From assembly GCA_021295775.1 (NCBI GenBank), contig JAGWBS010000018.1, positions 1 to 32,749 of the forward strand: 32,749 nucleotides of DNA. The letters run 5' to 3'. The position numbers and the translations under genes are program-made. Shown here in pieces: positions 24,562 to 31,658 of this stretch. A model generated the notes under the pieces. That model did not search any database, had not been told where the DNA came from, and was given only the letters and a program-made list of their open reading frames with translations. Source of the stretch: Pseudomonadota bacterium. Lineage in GTDB: Bacteria > Myxococcota_A > UBA9160 > SZUA-336. The stretch's first letter is position 1; each line of letters begins with the position of its first letter.

Positions 24562-24591
24562 TTGACAGCTCGCACGGCGGCTTCCCACAAT
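24562..24591 (+). promoter_or_regulatory. Sigma-70-like promoter for the TauD-like gene
   Basis: TTGACA, a perfect -35 hexamer, lies at 24562-24567 and CACAAT at 24586-24591, with an 18-nt spacer. It points into the TauD-like gene, whose GGGGAGGG ribosome site and GTG start (24632) follow at a normal distance. Confidence 0.5.
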
Positions 24592-24631
24592 CCGTTGCGG
24601 ATCCGGGACGGACAGGGGAGGGCCGGCCGGA

Positions 24632-25450
24632 GTGCCCATCGCCACGCGAAAACTGACGCCGGGCTTCGGAGTCGAGATCCTGGGCGTCGATCTTTCCCGG
24701 GATCAGCCGGACGCGCTTTTCGATGAGCTGCGCGGGCTGTGGGCGGCCCGCCGGCTGCTGCTGTTCCGCGGCCAGGAGCTGGATCCGGAGCGTACCGTCG
24801 CCTTGGGCGCGCGCTTCGGAACCATCCAGCCCAGCGACAACCCCTATGTCGACAACCACCGGACACAGGGCCAGTACATGTACGTGTCGAACCGCGAGCC
24901 CGACGGGGTGGCGCGCGAAGGGGCGCTGCTGTTCCACTCCGACGAGTGCTTCAGCCAGGCGCCGCTGCGCGCGCTGCTGCTGTACGGCGTGGCCATCCCC
25001 GAGCGCGGCGGCGACACGCTGTTCGCCGACGCCTGCGCGGCCTGCGCCGACCTGCCCGAGCGCCTGCGGCGCCGGATCGAGTCGCTGTCGGCCCTGCATG
25101 TCTACGACCAGACCTGCGACCGCGGCGACCGGCGCTTCCGGGACGCCACGGCCGATCCGGCCTCTCCGCGCGCGACGCATCCGGTGGTGCTGCGCCACCC
25201 CGTCACGGGCGAGCCGATCCTGTACGTGAACCGCCTGATGACCGACCGCATCGTCGAGCTCGACGCCGACGAGAGCGAATCGCTGCTCGACGAACTGCTC
25301 GACCACCTCTACCGCCCCGAACACCTCTACCGCCACCGCTGGAGCCGAGGCGACCTGCTGATCTGGGACAACCGCGCCCTCCAGCACGCCCGAACCGACG
25401 TCGACCCCGGGCGGGAGCGCACCCTGCGGCGCGTTCCGGTCGCGGACTGA
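24632..25450 (+). CDS. TauD/TfdA family Fe(II)/2-oxoglutarate dioxygenase
   Basis: A 272-residue double-stranded beta-helix oxygenase. The iron facial triad is H102 and D104 (FHSDECF) with H252 (NRALQHART); an arginine in the following RERTLRR segment would bind 2-oxoglutarate. The N-terminal GFGVEILGVDLS is typical of the TauD/TfdA group, whose members oxidise taurine, 2,4-D, alkyl sulfates, gamma-butyrobetaine-like and other substrates. The substrate here cannot be told. The start is GTG 24632 behind GGGGAGGG. Divergent from the sigma-factor operon and 72 nt upstream of the CoA-transferase gene. Confidence 0.92.
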   Translation: MPIATRKLTPGFGVEILGVDLSRDQPDALFDELRGLWAARRLLLFRGQELDPERTVALGARFGTIQPSDNPYVDNHRTQGQYMYVSNREPDGVAREGALLFHSDECFSQAPLRALLLYGVAIPERGGDTLFADACAACADLPERLRRRIESLSALHVYDQTCDRGDRRFRDATADPASPRATHPVVLRHPVTGEPILYVNRLMTDRIVELDADESESLLDELLDHLYRPEHLYRHRWSRGDLLIWDNRALQHARTDVDPGRERTLRRVPVAD

Positions 25451-25522
25451 GGCCCCGGTTCGCCGCCGCGCCGGCCGTGGCATAATCCGCCGCGCTTGAG
25501 CACCGAGCAGACGCCGCCTGCC

Positions 25523-27976
25523 ATGTCCGCCGACGCCGAGACCCCGGATTCCGCCGCGCTCTCCGAGCTGCGCGTGCTGGAGCTGGCCGGCGAGCGCGGC
25601 GCCTATTGCGGCAAGCTTTTCTCCGACATGGGCGCCGACGTGATCAAGGTCGAGCCCCCCGGCGGCGACCAGGCGCGCCGCCGCGCGCCCTTCTGGGGCG
25701 ACGAGCCGCACCCCGATCGCGGGCTGGCCTTTCTGTACGCCAACACCGGCAAGCGCAGTCTGGTGCTCGACCTCGACGACGAGAGCGACCAGGCGCGGCT
25801 GCGCGGGCTGGCCGCGGGAGCCGACCTGCTGATCGAGAGCTTCGCCCCCGGCCATCTGGCGGCCCGGGGGCTCGGCTACGCGGACATGCGCCGCGCCAAC
25901 CCGGGCCTGGTCTTCACTTCGATCACCGGCTTCGGACAGTCCGGACCGCACGCGGGGTTCCGCTCGACGGACCTGATCGCCAGCGCGATGGGCGGAGCGA
26001 TGTACGTGATCGGCGCAGAGGAAGACCCGCCGGTGCGGCACGGCGGCGAACAGGCGCACCTGATCGCCGCGGTGTGCGCGGCGGCCAGCAGCCTGATCGC
26101 GCTGCACCACCGCGACCGGACCGGGGCCGGCCAGCACGTCGACATCTCGGCCCAGGAGACGACCGTCGCGATGTCGCACATCGCGGGCATCGGCAAGTGG
26201 CTCGAGGACGGGATCATCCCCAAGCGCATCGGGACCGGGCTGGTCGCCTCGGTTCCCTCCGGCGCCTACCCCTGCAAGGACGGCACGGTCTATCTGATGG
26301 TCAACCGCGCGGCCCACTGGAAGGCGCTGGCGGGCTGGATCCACGAGGTGACGGGCAACCGGGAAGTGCTGGACCCGATGTTCGACGGGCCGTCGTCCAA
26401 CCGCCTGCCCTACCGCGAGCTGCTCGACCTGTTCATCTCGGAGATGACTTCGCGGCTGTCCCAGGACGAGGTCTACCACGAGGGGCAGCGACGCCACATC
26501 GCCTTCACGCCCTGCAACACCGCGGAGACGATCGTCCGCGACCCGCAGCTCGCGGCGCGATGCTACTTCGTGCCGGTCGAGCACCCCGGCGGGCGGACGC
26601 TGACCTATCCCGGCGCTCCCTTCAGGCCGGACGCCACTCCCTGGCGCATCCGGCGCCGCGCCCCGGAACTGGGCGAACACACCCGCGAGGTCCTGGCTGA
26701 GCCGCCGCGCACCCCGTTCGCCCCTGACGTCCCCGAGAACGGGCGGCGGGACGCGCTCGGGGACCTGCGCATCGTCGAGTTCGGCACCGGCATGGCCGGT
26801 CCCTGGGTCGGCCGCTTCATGGCCTGGTGCGGCGCCGAGGTGATCAAGGTCGAGTCCAAGAACTATCCCGACGTGCCGCGTCTGTTCATCCCCCCAGGCA
26901 ACCCCGAGCTGGGAATCCAGCCGCAGCTCTCGCCCTGGTTCACCGACTGGAACGCCGGCAAGCGCTTCGTCTCGCTCGACCTGACCCGCCCTGAGGCCGT
27001 CGAGCTGTGCAAGCGCGTGATCGCGCGCAGCGACGTGGTGGTCGCCAACTACAGCACCGGCGTACTGGACAAGCTGGGTCTCGGCTACGCCAGCCTGCGC
27101 GAGATCCGGCCGGAGCTGGTCATGCTCAGCTCCAGCGGCTACGGCGACAGCGGCCCCAACCAGCACTACGTGACCTGGGGGCCGAACATCGAGGCGCTGG
27201 CGGGACTGAGCAAATTCACGGGCTTTTCGGGGCGCGACTGCACCATGAGCCACTTCGCCTACCCCGACCCGCTGAGCGCCCTGCACGGAATCTTCGCGGT
27301 GATGAGCGCCCTGCGCGAGCGCGCCCGCAGCGGCCGCGGTCAGTACATCGGCATGTCGCAGTTCGAGACCACCGTGTCGGCCGTGGGCCAGGTGGTGCTG
27401 GAGTACCTGGCCAACGGCCGCGAGCCTCGGCGACTCGGCAACGGATCGCTTCACTACGCCCCCCACGGCTGCTATCCCTGCCGCGGCGAGGACCGCTGGT
27501 GCGCGATCGCGGTCGACGGCGACGACGAGTGGGAACGCCTGTGCGAAGCCGCCGGGAAGCCCGAGTGGCGGGCTGACGCGCGCTTCGCCGACCACGCCGG
27601 GCGCGTGGCGCAGCGCGAGGAGCTGGACGCGCTGATCGGCGCCTGGACGCGCAGCGGTCGCGACTACGAAATCATGTCGCGCCTGCAGGCGGCCGGCCTC
27701 GCCGCCGGCGTGGTCCAGACCACCGAGGATCTGTTCGAGCGCGATCCGAACCTGGCCGAGCGCGGCTTCATCGAAGAGATCGAGCACCTCAAGAAGGGCA
27801 GGGTCCACGCTTCCGGCATCCCCCTGGGACTGACCGGCACCCCGGGACGCACCCGCCGCGCCGGCGAGGCCATCGGCCAGGACAACGAGTACGTCTTCCG
27901 CGAAATCGCCGGCCTGAGCGCCGACGAATTGAACCGGCACATCGCCAGCGGGGCGGTGGAGACGGCGGACGTCTAG
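25523..27976 (+). CDS. Tandem (double-domain) CaiB/BaiF CoA-transferase
   Basis: An 817-residue protein made of two full CaiB-type domains (about 15-395 and 415-815), twice the family's usual size. Each has the CoA-binding N-terminal segment (GADVIKVEPPGGD; GAEVIKVESKNYP) and a GxGQ(H/Y) strand. By ungapped alignment to formyl-CoA transferase around this strand, the catalytic aspartate is D582 in the second half (YPDPLSAL) but is replaced by H179 in the first. Only the second half is therefore likely to carry the acyl-enzyme residue. It would move CoA between carboxylic acids. ATG 25523 has no ribosome site; TTG 25496 is the alternative. The next gene starts one base after the stop. Confidence 0.9.
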   Translation: MSADAETPDSAALSELRVLELAGERGAYCGKLFSDMGADVIKVEPPGGDQARRRAPFWGDEPHPDRGLAFLYANTGKRSLVLDLDDESDQARLRGLAAGADLLIESFAPGHLAARGLGYADMRRANPGLVFTSITGFGQSGPHAGFRSTDLIASAMGGAMYVIGAEEDPPVRHGGEQAHLIAAVCAAASSLIALHHRDRTGAGQHVDISAQETTVAMSHIAGIGKWLEDGIIPKRIGTGLVASVPSGAYPCKDGTVYLMVNRAAHWKALAGWIHEVTGNREVLDPMFDGPSSNRLPYRELLDLFISEMTSRLSQDEVYHEGQRRHIAFTPCNTAETIVRDPQLAARCYFVPVEHPGGRTLTYPGAPFRPDATPWRIRRRAPELGEHTREVLAEPPRTPFAPDVPENGRRDALGDLRIVEFGTGMAGPWVGRFMAWCGAEVIKVESKNYPDVPRLFIPPGNPELGIQPQLSPWFTDWNAGKRFVSLDLTRPEAVELCKRVIARSDVVVANYSTGVLDKLGLGYASLREIRPELVMLSSSGYGDSGPNQHYVTWGPNIEALAGLSKFTGFSGRDCTMSHFAYPDPLSALHGIFAVMSALRERARSGRGQYIGMSQFETTVSAVGQVVLEYLANGREPRRLGNGSLHYAPHGCYPCRGEDRWCAIAVDGDDEWERLCEAAGKPEWRADARFADHAGRVAQREELDALIGAWTRSGRDYEIMSRLQAAGLAAGVVQTTEDLFERDPNLAERGFIEEIEHLKKGRVHASGIPLGLTGTPGRTRRAGEAIGQDNEYVFREIAGLSADELNRHIASGAVETADV

Positions 27977-27977
27977 C

Positions 27978-29420
27978 TTGCGGGTGCTGATCGTCGGCTC
28001 GGGTTTTTCGGGCCTGTGCATGGCGATCCGGCTCAAGCGCGCGGGGTTCGGAGACTTCACGCTGCTGGAGCGCGCCGAGTCGGTCGGAGGGACGTGGCGG
28101 GACAACGTCTATCCGGGCTGCGCCTGCGACATCCCCTCGCACCTGTACTCCTTCTCGTTCGAGCTCAATCCGCACTGGAGCCGGATGTACCCGCCGCAGG
28201 AGGAGATCCGGAAGTATCTGGAGGACTGCGCCCGGAAATATCAGGTGCTCCCGCAGGTGGTCTTCGGGGCGGAGGTGAGCGAGGCGCGCTTCGACGAGGA
28301 GGCGAAGCTCTGGAGCGTGCGGACGGCGGACGGGCGCCGCTTCGAGGCCGAGGTGCTGGTCAACGCCAGCGGGCCGCTCAGCCGCCCTCTGGAGCCCGAT
28401 CTGCCCGGACTCGAGGAATTCCGCGGCGAGGTCTTCCACTCCGCGCGCTGGGAGCCCGGCTTCGACCCGCGCGGGCGCGACGTGGCGGTGATCGGCACGG
28501 GCGCCAGCGCGATCCAGATCGTGCCGGAACTCGCGCCGCTTGCGCGGCGGCTGACCGTCTTCCAGCGCACGCCGCCCTGGATCGTGCCCAAGGGAGACCG
28601 CGCCTTCGAAGACGCCGAGCGCCGGCGCCTGGCGCGCTGGCCGTGGCTGCGCCGCTGGCGCCGCTACCGGATCTGGCTGCGCCAGGAGAGCCTGGCGCCA
28701 GGCTTCCTGGGACACGGCGGCTGTATGCGCGGGGGCGAGCGGATGGCGCGGTTGCACCTCCGGTCGCAGGTCGCCGACCCCGAGCTGCGCCGGACCCTGA
28801 CCCCGGACTATCCGCTGGGCTGCAAGCGCGTCCTGATCTCCGACGACTACTACCCCGCGCTGCAGCGCGACAACGTGGAGCTGGTCAGCGCCGGAATCGA
28901 GCGGGCGACCGGGCGCGGCCTGCTCGACCGCCAGGGACGCGAGCACCCCGCCGACGCCATCGTGCTGGGCACGGGCTTCGCGGCCACGGAGTTCCTGGCC
29001 CCGATGAAGGTCTTCGGCCGCGGCGGTGCGGAGCTGGGCGAGCGCTGGCGGAGCGGCGCGGAGGCCTACCTGGGCATCGCGGTGGCGGACTTCCCCAATT
29101 TCTTCCTGCTGGTGGGGCCGAACACCGGCCTGGGCCACAACTCGGTGGTGCTGATGATCGAGGCGCAGGTTCACTTCGTGCTGCGCTGCCTCGAAAGGCT
29201 GCGCGGCGAGCGGGGCCGCAGCATCGAGATCCTGCCCGAGGCCCAGCGCGCATTCGCCGAGCGGCTGCAGGGGCGCATGCGCGGCACCGTCTGGCTGTCG
29301 GGCTGCCAAAGCTGGTACCTGAGCCCCGACGGCAGCAACTGGACGCTCTGGCCCGGCTACACCTTCGAGTACTGGTGGCGCACCCGCCGCCCCGACCCGG
29401 CGGCCTTCGCGCTCGCCTGA
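27978..29420 (+). CDS. Baeyer-Villiger-type flavin monooxygenase
   Basis: A 480-residue flavoprotein. It has an N-terminal FAD loop GSGFSG (7-12), GGTWRDNVYPGCACDIPSHLY (37-57) as in class B monooxygenases, a Baeyer-Villiger-like fingerprint FRGEVFHSARW (148-158) and a second Rossmann loop GTGASA (173-178) for NADPH. Class B enzymes insert oxygen into ketones to give esters or lactones, or oxidise N/S atoms; steroid or terpenoid ketones are common substrates, but none can be assigned. The annotated start is TTG 27978, one base after the upstream stop, so it is coupled to the CoA-transferase; GTG 27984 is an alternative. Confidence 0.9.
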   Translation: MRVLIVGSGFSGLCMAIRLKRAGFGDFTLLERAESVGGTWRDNVYPGCACDIPSHLYSFSFELNPHWSRMYPPQEEIRKYLEDCARKYQVLPQVVFGAEVSEARFDEEAKLWSVRTADGRRFEAEVLVNASGPLSRPLEPDLPGLEEFRGEVFHSARWEPGFDPRGRDVAVIGTGASAIQIVPELAPLARRLTVFQRTPPWIVPKGDRAFEDAERRRLARWPWLRRWRRYRIWLRQESLAPGFLGHGGCMRGGERMARLHLRSQVADPELRRTLTPDYPLGCKRVLISDDYYPALQRDNVELVSAGIERATGRGLLDRQGREHPADAIVLGTGFAATEFLAPMKVFGRGGAELGERWRSGAEAYLGIAVADFPNFFLLVGPNTGLGHNSVVLMIEAQVHFVLRCLERLRGERGRSIEILPEAQRAFAERLQGRMRGTVWLSGCQSWYLSPDGSNWTLWPGYTFEYWWRTRRPDPAAFALA

Positions 29421-29443
29421 GACCGCCCCACCGCAGCGGCCGA

Positions 29444-29457
29444 GCCGGTTTCCCGGC
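29444..29457. terminator. Short hairpin between convergent genes
   Basis: GCCGG, tetraloop TTTC, CCGGC lies in the 71-nt gap between the flavoprotein gene and the convergent ThDP-subunit gene. The stem is only 5 bp and has no T-run. Confidence 0.25.
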
Positions 29458-29491
29458 GACGCGCGGAGGCGGATGCGCGAGGATTCCGAGG

Positions 29492-30043
29492 CTATTCCGG
29501 CTCGAGCGCCCGCGTCAGCTCGCGGGTCATGCCGACCAGGGTCATCTTGGGCAGGCCCTCGCCGGAGCCGGGCGCGACCTCGGCGCTGAGGAAGACCGGG
29601 CCGGGTTCGTTCAGAGCGGCGGCCAGCCGGCTTTCGAACTCTCCGAGCTCGCGGGCCTGCCAAACCCGGGTCCAGCCGGCGGCGCGCGCGAACGCGCTCA
29701 GGCTGAAGCGGCCCTCGCCGGGCAGCTCGACGGCGCCGGGCAGCTCGTACAGACCGTTCTCGAGCACCACGTGGATCAGGTTCGGCGGGGCGACGCCGGC
29801 GATCGTGACCAGCGAGCCCAGGTTCATCAGCAGGCTGCCGTCGCCGTCCAGAACGATCACTTTGCGATCGGGCTGGGCGAGCGCCAGGCCCAGCCCCACC
29901 GACGAGCCGTAGCCCATGGCGGTGCACCAGAAGAAGTGCTCGGGGAGCCTGTCCCAGCCCTTCACCGCGCTCATGACCGAGACCACGATCTCCGAGGACG
30001 TGGCCTCGCGCACGGCCCGGAGAAGATCGCTGCGCTGAATCAT
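29492..30043 (-). CDS. ThDP-dependent decarboxylase, C-terminal (ThDP-binding) subunit
   Basis: A 183-residue protein that corresponds to the catalytic ThDP-binding half of a 2-oxoacid decarboxylase. The ThDP/Mg motif runs from GDGS (67-70) to the E95-N96 pair, at the normal spacing. Together with the upstream gene it matches the two-subunit layout of archaeal sulfopyruvate decarboxylase (ComD/ComE) and the phosphonopyruvate decarboxylase family, which convert sulfo- or phosphono-pyruvate to the acetaldehyde. The substrate is inferred from this resemblance only. ATG 30043 follows GGAGG with a 6-nt spacer, in a 10-nt gap after the partner's stop. Confidence 0.87.
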   Translation of the reverse strand: MIQRSDLLRAVREATSSEIVVSVMSAVKGWDRLPEHFFWCTAMGYGSSVGLGLALAQPDRKVIVLDGDGSLLMNLGSLVTIAGVAPPNLIHVVLENGLYELPGAVELPGEGRFSLSAFARAAGWTRVWQARELGEFESRLAAALNEPGPVFLSAEVAPGSGEGLPKMTLVGMTRELTRALEPE

Positions 30044-30053
30044 CGCCGCCTCC

Positions 30054-30584
30054 TCAGGTCCCGGCCAGGTAGCCGTCGGCGCTGGTGATCAGCGCGATCG
30101 CCGGCCGCGAGGTCCGCTCGGCCTCGGCGTAGGCCTGGTCGATCTTGTCCACGTCGTCGTCGGAGTCGATCAGGTAGTGGGGGATCTCGAAGGCGTCGAT
30201 GAAGGGCTCGGTCAGGTCGCGCACGCCGGGCCAGTAGTCGTCGCTCCACATCCGGCCGCGCGGACCCGGGGTCATGTAGCGGTAGCTGATGTAGCCGACC
30301 AGCAGCACCAGCGGGAGCCGGGAGTCGGACAGCCAGCGCAGGGCGTTGCCGGAGTCGAACAGGCCGTTGTTCTCGATCAGCGTGGTGGCGCGCTTGCCCC
30401 CCACGTGCAGGCCGGCGACGATCGACAGCGCCTCGCCCTCGGAGCACACGCGGATCATCTCCAGGCCCGGATCCTCGAGCATGGCCTGGTGCAGGAAGCG
30501 TGTCTCGCTGTCCGGCAGCCAGGTCACGTACTCGACGCCGTGCCCGCGCAGCCGCTCGCAGATCCGCTCGCCGCGTTCGCTCAT
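30054..30584 (-). CDS. ThDP-dependent decarboxylase, N-terminal (PYR) subunit
   Basis: A 176-residue protein equal to the PYR domain of ThDP enzymes. The RVCSEGEALSIVAGL segment (about 45-59) carries the glutamate (E49 or E51) that activates the ThDP aminopyrimidine. No ThDP phosphate-binding motif is present, as expected for the split form. It would pair with the product of the gene 10 nt downstream to form the active sites at the subunit interface. ATG 30584 has a GGGGGAGA ribosome site; an earlier in-frame ATG at 30638 does not. A minus-10-like TAAGAT is seen on the minus strand at 30616-30611. Confidence 0.84.
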   Translation of the reverse strand: MSERGERICERLRGHGVEYVTWLPDSETRFLHQAMLEDPGLEMIRVCSEGEALSIVAGLHVGGKRATTLIENNGLFDSGNALRWLSDSRLPLVLLVGYISYRYMTPGPRGRMWSDDYWPGVRDLTEPFIDAFEIPHYLIDSDDDVDKIDQAYAEAERTSRPAIALITSADGYLAGT

Positions 30585-30682
30585 GGGATCTCCCCCGGGG
30601 TTGCGCCGCGATCTTATCAGCGTGGATGGGCCAGGCATCGCCGGCGGGCGGATGCCGTATGCTGGGCGCGCGCGAGGTGAGA

Positions 30683-31477
30683 GTGAGCGAGAGACAGGCG
30701 ATCGCGTCGCTGGCGGGGCAGGTCGCGCTGGTGACCGGGGCCAGCCGGGGGATCGGCAAGGCGGTCGCCCTGGAGCTGGCGCGGGCGGGCGCCGACGTGG
30801 TGGTGGCGGCGCGGACGCTCGAGCAGAAGTCCTGGCTGCCCGGGACGCTGCGCGAGACCGCCGAGGCGGTCGAGGCGCTCGGACGGCGCTCGGCCCCGCT
30901 CCAGGTCGACCTGAGCCGGACCGAGGATGTCGAGCGCCTGGCCGGAGAGGCGCTGGCCGCCTTCGGCCGGGTCGACTTACTGGTCAACAACGCGGCCTTC
31001 TTCGGGCGCGCGGCCTACCACTCGCTCGAGGAGCTGACGCTCAAGAGCTGGACCCTGCAGTTCGCGGTCAACGTGCACGCGCCGTTCCTGCTGTGCAAGG
31101 CGCTGGCGCCGGGGATGGTCGAGCGCGGCGCCGGGCGGATCGTGAACGTGACCTCGGGCGCGGGCCAGCCGGTCGAGAGCCCCGTGCCGGGCTTCGCCTA
31201 CGGCTCGACCAAGGGCGCGCTGAACGTCTTCACCGTCGGGCTGAACCGCGACCTGCGCCCGAGCGGCGTCCACGCGCTGCTGCTCGACCCGGGTTATACG
31301 CGCACGGAGATCGCGGAGCACGCGGAGGGCTCGTCGAACACGGACATCTCCGAGGCGCACCCGGTCGAGGTTCCCGCGCGCGCCACCGCCTGGCTGGCCG
31401 GCTGCCCGGAGCCGCAGCGCTACGGCGGCCGGATCGTGGTCGCCGCGGATCTCGTGGCCGAACTGGGTCTGGTCTAG
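30683..31477 (+). CDS. SDR family oxidoreductase
   Basis: A 264-residue classical SDR. It has the cofactor loop TGASRGIG (18-25), AART with R44 after the second strand (favouring NADP), NNAA (102-105), and catalytic S158, Y173 and K177 (YGSTK). The start is GTG 30683, behind GAGG with a 5-nt spacer; GTG 30677 and ATG 30659 in the same frame are alternatives. It is divergent from the ThDP pair, with 98 nt between. Substrate unknown; reduction or oxidation of a hydroxyacyl-CoA or cyclic alcohol would suit the neighbours. Confidence 0.9.
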   Translation: MSERQAIASLAGQVALVTGASRGIGKAVALELARAGADVVVAARTLEQKSWLPGTLRETAEAVEALGRRSAPLQVDLSRTEDVERLAGEALAAFGRVDLLVNNAAFFGRAAYHSLEELTLKSWTLQFAVNVHAPFLLCKALAPGMVERGAGRIVNVTSGAGQPVESPVPGFAYGSTKGALNVFTVGLNRDLRPSGVHALLLDPGYTRTEIAEHAEGSSNTDISEAHPVEVPARATAWLAGCPEPQRYGGRIVVAADLVAELGLV

Positions 31478-31552
31478 CCGCCCGCCGTCCGAAGAGCCGC
31501 GGGGCCCGGCCGAACCGGGTAAGCCGGCTCCAGCCTGTTCCGCGGCGCCACC

Positions 31553-31573
31553 CAAACCGGCCGCAGCGGTTTG
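31553..31573. terminator. Inverted repeat before the thiolase-like gene
   Basis: CAAACCG, seven-base loop GCCGCAG, CGGTTTG form a perfect 7-bp inverted repeat about 75 nt after the SDR stop and 85 nt before the next start. It could be a terminator of the SDR gene or an operator; the remaining sequence of this 181-nt gap holds no gene I can see. Confidence 0.35.
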
Positions 31574-31658
31574 TTGCCGGGTCGGGGCGCGTGAGAGAAT
31601 CCCCGCGCCCGGCGCCGCGGAACGCGGGGCCGGGCGCTCGAACGCGGGGACCCAGCCC

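Noticed and set aside
24338..28105. A 1255-codon open frame on the minus strand, running antisense to the TauD-like and CoA-transferase genes.
   Set aside because: High GC removes stop codons from antisense frames. The translation is low-complexity (Arg, Gly, Val, His, Ala) without motifs, while the opposite strand encodes well-defined enzymes.
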